Source: an uncultured Prevotellaceae bacterium
GTDB lineage: Bacteria > Bacteroidota > Bacteroidia > Bacteroidales > Bacteroidaceae
Assembly: GCA_946415645.1 (NCBI GenBank)
Contig: CAMKTJ010000013.1
Span: 1 to 56,082, forward strand
Reading direction: 5' to 3'
DNA length: 56,082 nucleotides
In this document: in pieces, positions 37,326 through 45,615 of the stretch
Layout of the letters: every line of letters starts with the position of its first letter
How positions within the stretch are numbered: position 1 is the first letter of the stretch
The notes under the pieces: model-generated
What the model was told of the DNA's origin: nothing
The model's database searches: none
Seen by the model: the letters and a program-made list of their open reading frames with translations, nothing else
Made by a program: the position numbers and the translations under genes

Positions 37326-37925
37326 ATGAAGGTAATAACTTATAGAAAAAAGAAGTCGTTGATAAGCAGGGTAGTAGCTCTCAGTTTTTCTGTACTCTGC
37401 TTTGTGTCATGCGATAAGGAACTGAAACCTGCTTCCGTAATAGTTGTTGATCCTGTTCGACACTATTATCCGGTTATTCAGGGAGAAATGATGAATCTGT
37501 CTTATGAGATAGAAAACACATCAGATAATCCTCTCTTTATTCAGGAGATGCAGACAACATGTGGGTGTATCATATCACGAGATGATCTCCCTGTCGTTAT
37601 ACTTCCGCACAAAGTGGGTTATATCCACCTTACCTTCAATACCATCAAGAATACAGGTTATGTAGATCATTTTATATATTGCTATGGTAATTTTCAGGAC
37701 TCTACATGTGTAGAGTTGGAATTCGATACCAATGTTGTTCCCCGTGCAGATTACGTCCATGACTATGAACAATTATGGCAAGAACAGACCACGGGATCAA
37801 GTTCAATACGTGATTTCGTTGATGGAATGCCTGGTCAGAAGGGCTATTATACGAATCCGGAGATGAGCCCGCGTACTCGAAGGAAGGAGGCGGTTCAAGA
37901 GGTAATCGACGAAGTTGCACCATAA
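37326..37925 (+). CDS. DUF1573 domain lipoprotein
   Basis: A 199-residue lipoprotein (SFSVLCFVSC, Cys about 33) with one DUF1573 Ig-like beta domain at about 45-150. It contains the family stretch SYEIENTSDNPLFIQEMQ and the TTCGCI Cys pair. These small domains are common in Bacteroidota envelope proteins and probably bind other proteins. The tail (about 160-199) is polar and charged. It is the last gene of the polysaccharide operon, 28 bp after the DUF4838 gene, and is followed by an intrinsic terminator. Role in the system unknown. Confidence 0.82.
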   Translation: MKVITYRKKKSLISRVVALSFSVLCFVSCDKELKPASVIVVDPVRHYYPVIQGEMMNLSYEIENTSDNPLFIQEMQTTCGCIISRDDLPVVILPHKVGYIHLTFNTIKNTGYVDHFIYCYGNFQDSTCVELEFDTNVVPRADYVHDYEQLWQEQTTGSSSIRDFVDGMPGQKGYYTNPEMSPRTRRKEAVQEVIDEVAP

Positions 37926-37929
37926 TAAA

Positions 37930-37974
37930 AATCCCACGTAAGGTTGTTGCTTGCCTCATGTGGGATTATTTTTG
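37930..37974 (+). terminator. Terminator of the exopolysaccharide operon
   Basis: AATCCCAC (37930-37937) pairs with GTGGGATT (37960-37967), with extra pairing inside, followed by ATTTTT. It lies 5 bp after the DUF1573 stop. Confidence 0.7.
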
Positions 37975-37976
37975 CT

Positions 37977-38010
37977 GCCTAACTGGAGATATTTTACGCT
38001 CCAGTTAGGC
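37977..38010. terminator. 12-bp perfect hairpin between convergent genes
   Basis: GCCTAACTGGAG (37977-37988) and CTCCAGTTAGGC (37999-38010) are exact reverse complements around a 10-nt AT-rich loop. On the plus strand GGTATTCTTTTT follows. It sits 33 bp beyond the stop of the minus-strand metalloprotease and may end transcription from both sides. Confidence 0.6.
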
Positions 38011-38043
38011 GGTATTCTTTTTCGGGTTAGAAAAACCTCGTTG

Positions 38044-40872
38044 TTATTTCCATACAAGTAGACGTCCTATCTGGTCATATATGCTTCCCCAATGAGCACG
38101 GCTTTCTACGTCAGGAGCGGAAGTAGAAGCAGCCTTGCTCTTTTTCTGCAATTGTTGCAGAGTATAGAGTACGGCAGGATGAATCTTCTGGTTTCCGTTA
38201 TTAAAGGCGCGTTCCAAATGGGACAACATGTTGTTCTGCAAGGCTATACGATATGCTGTAACCTTCTTGTTGCTGTCCAACTCAGTAAAGATAAGCTTGC
38301 TAAGGTCGGTAAGGTACTGCTGAGGCGTGTATAAGTCGTTCAGGGCATCCAAACGATTCATCAGGCTTGTTACGGCATATTGTCCTACATAACTAGTCAG
38401 TATTTGGGGGTTGGATGTCAGACGTTTAGCGTAAGACACCTCGCGTAGCCATACTGGTTCGTGCAGGAATTGTTCGTCAATAAACTTGAGGGCAGCTTTC
38501 TGCTTCTTCAGAGGCTGTGGCTCATATACATCACCTCCCATCCCCTGCGTCTTAGGCTCTACCAGATAACCTCCGATGTTATTGGTTACATGTCCGCAGT
38601 ATCTCATCATCTGATTGGTAATGTGGTTGTACATGGTTGAGATGTCATGGTCGTAGATATCTTTCTCGTTGTCCAAAGTGTAACGACGGAGGTTGTCTGC
38701 CAAACGCTTGAGGTTGAGGATACCGTAGTAGCTGGCCTTGACAGGATCGTCACCCAAATCCTCCGTCTGGCGACGTGGGTCTATGTGTACACCTTCACCA
38801 TCGCCCCACCAAAGACGGCGGTTCTTTAGTGACTTCAATACCATTGGCTCTAACATCTTATGGTCTTCCAACTCGTCCTTTGCATCCAGCATAGGCTTGT
38901 AGCCCCATGTGATGGCCCACTTGTCATAATCGCCGATACGGGGGAATATACCAGTTCTGGAAATACCGTCCTCTGGTTGTGCAACATAGTTGAATCGTGC
39001 ATAGTCCATGATACTGGGCGTATGTCCGTGCTCCTCGACCCATGCCTTATTGCGCAGACTGTCAACGGGTACGGTACTTGAACTTCCAAAGTTGTGACGC
39101 AACCCCAGAGTGTGACCTACCTCATGTGAGCTGACAAAGCGGATAAGCTGTCCCATCAGTTCTTCGTCATAATTCATTTTCTGAGCAGCTTCGTCAATAG
39201 AGCTAGCCTGAATCATGTACCAGTCGTGAACCAAAGACATTACGTTGTGATACCAGCAGATGTGGCTTTCCAGAATCTCGCCTGTACGTGGGTCATGTAC
39301 ATTTGGTCCATATGCATTCTCAATGGGACTTGCCAGATAACGGATACAGCTATAACGTGCATCCTCCAGACTCATTGTAGAATCGTTCTCGGGCCATTCT
39401 TTAGCCATGATGGCATTCTTGAAGCCTGCTTTCTCGAAAGCAACTTGCCAGTCGTTGACACCTTGAATAAGGTACTTCCTCCATTGCTTTGGAGTGGCAG
39501 GGTCAATATAGTAAACAATAGGTTTGATAGGCTCAACCAGTTCGCCGTTTTTCATCTTTTCCACATCTTCAGGACGTGGCTCAAGGCGCCAGCGGGTAAT
39601 GAAACGCTTTTCCTCAACACGCTGCTGGTCATCAGCGTAGCTGGTGAAGTCGTCAGAGAAGAAGCCTACACGTGGATCATAGAAGCGTCGCATCATTGGC
39701 TTCTCCGGCAGGAGGATGAAACTGATGTTAAGTCCGAAGGTGGCCTTGCCTGTCTGTCTTACTGCAGGTACCCTGCTCATATTCCCGCCATAGAATGTTT
39801 TTACGATGCGCACCTCGGTGTTCGTTGGGAATGTCTTGATATCCTCTATGTAACTGACATCCTGGTTTTGTAGAGAGAATTGCTCTTTGATGTAGCGAGG
39901 TAATCCCAAGGCAGGGTTATCTGAATTGAAGAATCCTCCTACCTTTATTTTATATACGCCATTATTATGGCTTTCTATTTTGAAGGCACCAATGATGGGA
40001 TTTTCATTGCTGACCGTGATGGCACGGTTGATAGTTTCTGTTGTGTCAGCAACATTTATAATAAGTTTCGAACGCATAAGCAAACCGTCATCAGGTGCAA
40101 CCTGGAAGTAGACAGTCTGCTGGTTAACCTGTTCGCCACCGAACTTGCCTATACCAGCAGGAGTTGATGTGTAGCGTGTTGTTGTCAGGAACTCACGTCC
40201 AATGAGGCTGTCGGGAATTTCAAAGAACCATTCATTATCGGCTTTTGAGACGCGGAATAGTCCATTGCGTTCAATATTCTTCTTCTGAGGTGGTGTTTGT
40301 GGACTCTCCTTGATTTTCTTCAAAGCCTCTGTGGGGTCGAACTTTCCTGCGGGAGTTATTACCCAACGGTTGCCATTGTCGGCAGTGTCCCAGGTATTAA
40401 TAACGACGACTGTTTCATCGTTCATGTTTATGTAAAATTTGGCTCCGCTCCTGTTTTGGGCAGATATCATGTATTTGTATTTCCCGTCGGCCTGCTTGCT
40501 GTCAAAGGTAAGGGGTGTTCCCAAATTGTTTACAAAACTTCCACTACCAAGCAGGAATTTCTTGGCAGAAGGACTATATAAGTATTGTTTGCCGTCGCAG
40601 GTTATGATGGCAAAACTCTTATCTTCTTTTGGTGCATCAGTACGGATTACTCCAGATGTGAGCCCTGTGCCGTTGGCATTCATTACTAACTGCCCGCGTT
40701 TGCATGTCAGGGTGTATAACTTGAAGTTACTGAAGCCGTTAGGATTCTTTTCTTTTCCTTTCTTCTTTACCTGTTCGGTCTTGGTCTTTTCTTTCTTCTC
40801 CTTCTCTTTTGCGATGGCGGGTGTTGTTAATAAAGCTGCCGCAAAAAGGATGCTTAGAATTTTGATGTTCAT
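38044..40872 (-). CDS. Secreted zinc-dependent metalloprotease (DUF5117/DUF5118 type)
   Basis: A 942-residue exported protein with signal peptide (ILFAAALLTTPAIA) and a Lys/Glu-rich linker. N-terminal DUF5118/DUF5117-like regions span about 45-440. The metzincin-like core is marked by SSHEVGHTLGLRHN (about residue 580), an extended HExxHxxGxxH zinc site. A helical C-terminal domain of about 250 residues ends PVLYTLQQLQKKSK...LLVWK. This architecture is widespread in Bacteroidota as zinc-dependent metalloprotease of unknown substrate. It is transcribed alone, convergent with the polysaccharide operon and divergent from uvrB. Confidence 0.88.
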   Translation of the reverse strand: MNIKILSILFAAALLTTPAIAKEKEKKEKTKTEQVKKKGKEKNPNGFSNFKLYTLTCKRGQLVMNANGTGLTSGVIRTDAPKEDKSFAIITCDGKQYLYSPSAKKFLLGSGSFVNNLGTPLTFDSKQADGKYKYMISAQNRSGAKFYINMNDETVVVINTWDTADNGNRWVITPAGKFDPTEALKKIKESPQTPPQKKNIERNGLFRVSKADNEWFFEIPDSLIGREFLTTTRYTSTPAGIGKFGGEQVNQQTVYFQVAPDDGLLMRSKLIINVADTTETINRAITVSNENPIIGAFKIESHNNGVYKIKVGGFFNSDNPALGLPRYIKEQFSLQNQDVSYIEDIKTFPTNTEVRIVKTFYGGNMSRVPAVRQTGKATFGLNISFILLPEKPMMRRFYDPRVGFFSDDFTSYADDQQRVEEKRFITRWRLEPRPEDVEKMKNGELVEPIKPIVYYIDPATPKQWRKYLIQGVNDWQVAFEKAGFKNAIMAKEWPENDSTMSLEDARYSCIRYLASPIENAYGPNVHDPRTGEILESHICWYHNVMSLVHDWYMIQASSIDEAAQKMNYDEELMGQLIRFVSSHEVGHTLGLRHNFGSSSTVPVDSLRNKAWVEEHGHTPSIMDYARFNYVAQPEDGISRTGIFPRIGDYDKWAITWGYKPMLDAKDELEDHKMLEPMVLKSLKNRRLWWGDGEGVHIDPRRQTEDLGDDPVKASYYGILNLKRLADNLRRYTLDNEKDIYDHDISTMYNHITNQMMRYCGHVTNNIGGYLVEPKTQGMGGDVYEPQPLKKQKAALKFIDEQFLHEPVWLREVSYAKRLTSNPQILTSYVGQYAVTSLMNRLDALNDLYTPQQYLTDLSKLIFTELDSNKKVTAYRIALQNNMLSHLERAFNNGNQKIHPAVLYTLQQLQKKSKAASTSAPDVESRAHWGSIYDQIGRLLVWK

Positions 40873-40912
40873 GTTCTCTTTATTTTAAATTCTTGTTTTT
40901 TTATATTGACGC

Positions 40913-40920
40913 CAAAATTA
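40913..40920 (-). promoter_or_regulatory. -7 box of the metalloprotease gene
   Basis: Minus-strand TAATTTTG, 41 bp before the ATG. The -33 element is not clear. Confidence 0.4.
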
Positions 40921-40963
40921 CAGATTTATTACGAATTGTTAGCTTGTTTTTGAATAAAAATTG

Positions 40964-40971
40964 TAATTTTG
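40964..40971 (+). promoter_or_regulatory. -7 box of uvrB
   Basis: TAATTTTG, 14 bp before the ATG at 40986. No convincing -33 and no LexA-type palindrome are visible, so SOS control cannot be claimed. Confidence 0.45.
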
Positions 40972-40985
40972 TATTCTATTAACAT

Positions 40986-42998
40986 ATGAAAGAGTTTCAA
41001 CTAACATCAAAATATAAGCCTACCGGTGATCAGCCCGAGGCAATCCGACAGCTTTCAGAAGGTGTTCTTCAAGGTCTTCCTGCTCAGACTCTGTTGGGTG
41101 TGACTGGCAGTGGAAAAACCTTTACAATTGCAAATGTCATTGCTAATGTAGGTAAGCCCACATTGATACTGAGTCATAACAAGACGCTTGCGGCTCAACT
41201 TTATGGAGAGATGAAGCAATTCTTTCCCAATAATGCAGTGGAATACTATGTCAGTTATTACGACTACTATCAGCCTGAGGCATATATTCCAAGTACTGAT
41301 ACGTATATCGAGAAAGACCTGGCTATTAATGAAGAGATCGACAAACTAAGACTAGCTGCTACAAGTGCACTTCTCTCAGGAAGAAAAGATGTGATTGTGG
41401 TAAGCAGCGTGTCATGTATCTATGGTATGGGAAACCCGTCGGCTTTCTATGAGAATGTTATAGATCTGAGGGTGGGGCAGAAACTGGACAGAAATGATTT
41501 CTTGCGTAGGCTTATGGATTCTCTGTACGTTAGAAATGATTTGACATTGAACAGAGGCCAGGTTCGTGTTAAAGGTGACACAGTGGATATTGCCCTTGCC
41601 TACAGTGACTACCTTTTACGCGTGACATTCTGGGACGATGAAATAGAAAGTCTTGAGGAGGTGGATCCCATTAGTATGGCTCGCATCTCTGTTTTTGATG
41701 AGTACAAGGTCTATCCGGCCAATCTCTTCATGACTAGTCACGATACGCAAGAGCAGGCTATTCGCAAGATAGAAGATGACTTGAGAGACCAGGTAGCCTA
41801 CTTTGAAGAGGTTGGTAAAACCTTAGAGGCTAAACGCCTGCATGAAAGGGTTACGTATGATGTTGAGATGATTCGTGAACTGGGACATTGTTCTGGAATT
41901 GAGAATTACAGTCGGTATTTTGATGGCAGAGAGCCTGGGACACGCCCTTATTGTCTTTTGGATTTCTTTCCAGAGGACTATTTGATGGTGATAGACGAGA
42001 GTCATGTGTCTGTTCCTCAGATTGGTGCTATGTATGGAGGTGATCAGGCCCGAAAGCGTAATCTTGTAGAATATGGTTTTCGTTTACCTGCTGCGAAAGA
42101 TAACAGGCCTCTCAAATTCGATGAGTTCTGTGAAATGACACATCAGGTTATCTATGTAAGCGCAACTCCTGCAGATTATGAGTTGGAACAAAGCGAAGGT
42201 GTTGTGGTTGAGCAGCTTATCCGTCCCACAGGTCTGCTTGATCCTTTGATTGAGGTGCGTCCTACAGAGAATCAGGTTGATGATTTGATGGAGGAGATTC
42301 AGCAGCGTGTTGAACGTGATGAGCGTACTTTGGTGACAACACTAACCAAGAGAATGGCAGAGGAGTTGGCCGAATATTTGCTTCGAAATGGAATCCGAAC
42401 AGCCTACATTCACAGCGATGTTGATACGTTGGAACGCGTTCAGATACTTAATAGCCTTAGGGAAGGACAGTATGACGTGCTGGTAGGTGTGAATCTGTTG
42501 CGTGAGGGATTGGATCTTCCTGAAGTCAGCCTGGTGGCCATCCTCGATGCTGACAAGGAAGGTTTTTTGCGCAGTCACAGAAGTCTTACACAGACAGTTG
42601 GTAGGGCAGCCCGTAATCTGAATGGAAAGGCTATAATGTATGGTGACACCATTACTGAAAGCATGCAGAAAACTATTGACGAGACCAATCGCCGTAGGGA
42701 AATTCAGTTGCATTATAACGAGACTCATCATATTGTGCCTCAACAGATTAAGAAGGAACGTACAATGGACAATCTGGTTCAGGCTCAGCATCAATCTGAG
42801 AGTAGGGCTTATATCGAACCAGATGTAGAATTCCTACAGGTTGCCGAGCAGGAAACAACGCTGCTGACGAGGGAACAACAGGAAGCCAAGATAAAGAGCA
42901 TAGAGAAGAAGATGCATGAGGCGGCAAAGCGTCTTGATTTTGTGGAGGCGGCTTTGTTGAGGGATGAAATGTTGCGAATGAAAGCGAATTTGTGTTAA
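40986..42998 (+). CDS. uvrB: Excinuclease ABC subunit B
   Basis: A 670-residue DNA repair helicase-like ATPase of nucleotide excision repair. It takes over damaged sites from UvrA and recruits UvrC. Visible features are Walker A GVTGSGKTFT (about 38-47), the beta-hairpin that probes the strand (YYVSYYDYYQPEAYIPSTDT, about 91-110), helicase motifs DESHVS and ILDADKEGFLRS, QTVGRAARN (motif VI), and a C-terminal UVR domain (IKSIEKKMHEAAKRLDF) for UvrC contact. Complete and canonical. uvrA is in the same window 4.8 kb away but not in the same operon. Confidence 0.98.
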   Translation: MKEFQLTSKYKPTGDQPEAIRQLSEGVLQGLPAQTLLGVTGSGKTFTIANVIANVGKPTLILSHNKTLAAQLYGEMKQFFPNNAVEYYVSYYDYYQPEAYIPSTDTYIEKDLAINEEIDKLRLAATSALLSGRKDVIVVSSVSCIYGMGNPSAFYENVIDLRVGQKLDRNDFLRRLMDSLYVRNDLTLNRGQVRVKGDTVDIALAYSDYLLRVTFWDDEIESLEEVDPISMARISVFDEYKVYPANLFMTSHDTQEQAIRKIEDDLRDQVAYFEEVGKTLEAKRLHERVTYDVEMIRELGHCSGIENYSRYFDGREPGTRPYCLLDFFPEDYLMVIDESHVSVPQIGAMYGGDQARKRNLVEYGFRLPAAKDNRPLKFDEFCEMTHQVIYVSATPADYELEQSEGVVVEQLIRPTGLLDPLIEVRPTENQVDDLMEEIQQRVERDERTLVTTLTKRMAEELAEYLLRNGIRTAYIHSDVDTLERVQILNSLREGQYDVLVGVNLLREGLDLPEVSLVAILDADKEGFLRSHRSLTQTVGRAARNLNGKAIMYGDTITESMQKTIDETNRRREIQLHYNETHHIVPQQIKKERTMDNLVQAQHQSESRAYIEPDVEFLQVAEQETTLLTREQQEAKIKSIEKKMHEAAKRLDFVEAALLRDEMLRMKANLC

Positions 42999-43057
42999 AA
43001 AAACGAATTATCCAATATTTATTGGAAGTACTTTTATGTAATTATCAGAAAATGTGT

Positions 43058-43065
43058 TACCTTTG
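43058..43065 (+). promoter_or_regulatory. -7 box of the bamD-rpoZ-DUF4293 operon
   Basis: TACCTTTG ends 20 bp before the bamD ATG at 43086. The -33 is poor. Confidence 0.5.
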
Positions 43066-43085
43066 CACCCCGTAAAAGTATATAC

Positions 43086-44084
43086 ATGCAAAAATATAGT
43101 CTCATATTGTTGTTTATTTTGCCGTTGTTAGCTGGTTGTGGTGATTATAATTCTGTCATCAAAACAGCGGATTACGATTATAAGTACGAAGCAGCAAAGG
43201 GTTATTACACAGAGGGAAGTTATAGAAAGGCAGCAGAGATCTTTGGTCAGGTCCTATCTGTCTTGAGGGGAACCCATTACGGAGACGAATGTTTGTTTTT
43301 GCTTGCTATGAGCAATTACCGTTCAGGTGACTATGAATCAGCTGTAGATTTTTTCAAGAAATATTATCAGAGTTATCCTAAAGGGGCCTATGTAGAGTTG
43401 AGCAGATATTTCTGTGCAATGTCCCATTATAATTGCGTGGTTGACACTCGGCTTGATCAGAGTAATACTATGGAGGCTCTTACAGAGTTTTCGAATTTCT
43501 TGGAGTATTATCCCAATACCAACCTTAGGGCTCAGACGCAGGACCTGATTTTTAATCTGCAGGACAAGTTGGTCGAAAAGGAATACCTGTCAGCCAAATT
43601 GTATTATGATTTGGGAACCTATCGCGGCAACTGTACTTCATATGACGATAATAATTTCGCTGCATGTATTGTAACTGCCCAGAATGCACTTAAGGATTAT
43701 CCCTATGCATCTCCTGAACGTAAAGAGGAACTCTCTATTATGGTTCTTAGGTCGAAGTATCATTTGGCAAAAAACAGTATTATGGAGAAACGTGTTGATC
43801 GCTTCCGTGAAACTGTTGATGAATACTATGCCTTCCAGAATGAATTTCCTGAAAGTCAATATCTAAAAGAGGCAAAGTCTATTCTTCAATATTCAGAGCG
43901 CATCATCGCAAAGAAAGGTAATCTAGAAGAGGATGACGTTGATTTGACAAAAGCTAAGAAAAAAAAGAAAGCAACAGACATCTTAGAAGATGGAAACCAT
44001 ACTGATGTACAGTTGCCTAAGTCAGATAAAGGCACCACCAAGGGCCTTCATAACTTATTCAGAAAAAAACAACAAACAATTTAA
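43086..44084 (+). CDS. bamD: Outer membrane assembly lipoprotein BamD
   Basis: A 332-residue lipoprotein (LLFILPLLAGC, Cys18) of the BAM complex, which inserts beta-barrels into the outer membrane. The mature part is TPR-like helices with the BamD-type start YDYKYEAAKGYYTEGSYRKAAEIFG, then GDECLFLLAMSNYRSGDY and LSRYFCAMSHY. The C-terminus adds a Lys-rich extension (KAKKKKKATD..LHNLFRKKQQ) beyond the usual length. In Bacteroidota bamD is regularly followed by rpoZ and a DUF4293 gene, as here, with gaps of 3 bp and an overlap of 1 bp, so they form one operon. Confidence 0.93.
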   Translation: MQKYSLILLFILPLLAGCGDYNSVIKTADYDYKYEAAKGYYTEGSYRKAAEIFGQVLSVLRGTHYGDECLFLLAMSNYRSGDYESAVDFFKKYYQSYPKGAYVELSRYFCAMSHYNCVVDTRLDQSNTMEALTEFSNFLEYYPNTNLRAQTQDLIFNLQDKLVEKEYLSAKLYYDLGTYRGNCTSYDDNNFAACIVTAQNALKDYPYASPERKEELSIMVLRSKYHLAKNSIMEKRVDRFRETVDEYYAFQNEFPESQYLKEAKSILQYSERIIAKKGNLEEDDVDLTKAKKKKKATDILEDGNHTDVQLPKSDKGTTKGLHNLFRKKQQTI

Positions 44085-44087
44085 GAT

Positions 44088-44429
44088 ATGATGGATTACA
44101 AAAAATCAACTGCTCCCACAAACACAGTAAACCGTAATGTTATGGAATTGTGCGAGGAGACTGGTAATATTTATGAAAGTGTTGCTATCATTGCAAAGCG
44201 TTCAAATCAGATAGCTGCTGATATCAAGAATGAACTTAGTAAGAAGTTGCAGGAGTTTGCAAGTTCTCAGGACAATCTTGATGAGGTATTTGAGAATCGC
44301 GAGCAGATTGAGATCAGCCGTTTCTATGAGAAGCTCCCCAAGCCAACTCTTATGGCAACTCAGGAGTTTGTAGAGGGTAAAGTTTATTTCCGCAACCCCA
44401 GCAAGGAAGCTGCATCACCTCTTGATTAA
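44088..44429 (+). CDS. rpoZ: DNA-directed RNA polymerase subunit omega
   Basis: A 113-residue protein of the Bacteroidota RpoZ/Rpb6-like type. The core NVMELCEETGNIYESVAIIA followed by KRSNQIAADIKNEL is the omega helix pair that clamps the beta-prime C-terminus. A Gln/Glu-rich middle and the tail FVEGKVYFRNPSKE are typical of the phylum. Start at ATG 44088, 3 bp after bamD; a second Met follows at once. The position in the bamD operon supports the call. Confidence 0.92.
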   Translation: MMDYKKSTAPTNTVNRNVMELCEETGNIYESVAIIAKRSNQIAADIKNELSKKLQEFASSQDNLDEVFENREQIEISRFYEKLPKPTLMATQEFVEGKVYFRNPSKEAASPLD

Positions 44430-44917
44430 TGATTCAGCGCATTCAAACCCTATACCTGCTTGCAGCCCTTACTTTTTGCGTTGGTTGCCTGTGTTTGCCT
44501 ATCGCCCACTTTATTGTAGGAGATGGTCTTAATTCATTCGCAGGTTCGTTGGATCCTTACGAACGGGTTGATATGTATAATCTGTGGCTTGTTTCAGAAG
44601 GCAAGCACATGTTTTATTTCTGCCCGGTCCTGATGGCTATTCTTGTTATTACGACAAGTTTGATATGCGTAGATGTGTTGCTTTTTAAGCGTCGTGTCCT
44701 TCAGATGCGAGTAGCCACTTTTTGTATGATACTGCTTGTGGCTTGGTACATCGCATATGGTATTATTATTTACCTTTTGAACTCTTCAGCAGGAATGTTA
44801 TGGTCTACTCATTGGGCAGCAGCTTTTCCCGCTGTGACCTTTATCTTGCTTTATTTGGCCATTCGTGGTATCAGAAAGGACGAGAAGTTGGTTCGCTCTT
44901 TGGACCGTTTGCGTTAA
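44429..44917 (+). CDS. DUF4293 domain membrane protein
   Basis: A 162-residue inner-membrane protein with four helices (about 5-25, 55-78, 92-115 and 125-146). It begins MIQRIQTLYLLAALT, the typical DUF4293 start, and ends in a basic cytoplasmic tail. Its ATG shares one base with the rpoZ stop (TAATG). The stop codon overlaps the stop of the convergent PorT-like gene in a TTAA palindrome at 44914-44917. Function unknown; it is regularly linked to bamD-rpoZ. Confidence 0.88.
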   Translation: MIQRIQTLYLLAALTFCVGCLCLPIAHFIVGDGLNSFAGSLDPYERVDMYNLWLVSEGKHMFYFCPVLMAILVITTSLICVDVLLFKRRVLQMRVATFCMILLVAWYIAYGIIIYLLNSSAGMLWSTHWAAAFPAVTFILLYLAIRGIRKDEKLVRSLDRLR

Positions 44918-45615
44918 TTACGCGTCTTTAGAATATCAAATAAATAAGCTACCTTCACCGTAATGACATTATTGGCGCTACGGCTGAAGGTGTCTTGTTT
45001 TGTAGCATTAAAGATGTTGCTTAGGCTAAGTCCGTATCTACCTTCAAGAGTGAAGTGATGTCCTTTTTTCGTGCTGACATCCATTCCAAGGCCGAAGGTA
45101 ATACCATAGTCGAATTTCTTCTCAACGGGTTTGTCGTATTGTTCTGTGTGGTTGCGTAAGGATAGGGTATAGTCGCTCCATTCTCCTCCTCTTTCTTCCT
45201 TGTCACCTATACAGAAACCTATATGCGGTCCTGCCACCAGGTATCCTTTAACGCCACCTCTTTCTTTTCCCCAACCAAGGTTAACTAAGATGGGCATCTG
45301 TACGTAGTTGATATCACGCTTGTAGGTGTCTGTGCTTGTTGTTATATCCTCTGTCCATCCAAGTTGCGCAAAGTTTACTTCTCCCTGAATAGCGCAAATC
45401 ATGCTAAAATATTTCTCGCAGGTATATCTGGCTGTCAGACCCATGGTCATGCCACCGTGCATTTTCTGATTGATATGTGGACTGAAACTTATCTGATTCA
45501 GTGCATAGCCGCCATTTATGCCAATAGCTAAATCCCTACGGTATTCTCCTATCTGGGCTAATCCATTTATTGATAATAATGTATATAGTAAAGCGAGAAG
45601 GGTAAATCTTTTCAT
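44914..45615 (-). CDS. PorT family outer-membrane beta-barrel protein
   Basis: A 233-residue protein with a signal peptide (LLALLYTLLSINGLAQ) and alternating beta strands typical of PorT-like eight-stranded barrels: LAIGINGGYALNQISF, MTMGLTARYTCEKYFSMICA, YVQMPILVNLGWG, GYLVAGPHIGFCIG and HHFTLEGRYGLSLSNIF. It ends VKVAYLFDILKTRN. Original PorT is needed for type IX secretion and gingipain export in Porphyromonas, but the family is broad and this member may differ. Its start overlaps the LysM gene stop by 4 bp (ATGA). Confidence 0.82.
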   Translation of the reverse strand: MKRFTLLALLYTLLSINGLAQIGEYRRDLAIGINGGYALNQISFSPHINQKMHGGMTMGLTARYTCEKYFSMICAIQGEVNFAQLGWTEDITTSTDTYKRDINYVQMPILVNLGWGKERGGVKGYLVAGPHIGFCIGDKEERGGEWSDYTLSLRNHTEQYDKPVEKKFDYGITFGLGMDVSTKKGHHFTLEGRYGLSLSNIFNATKQDTFSRSANNVITVKVAYLFDILKTRN

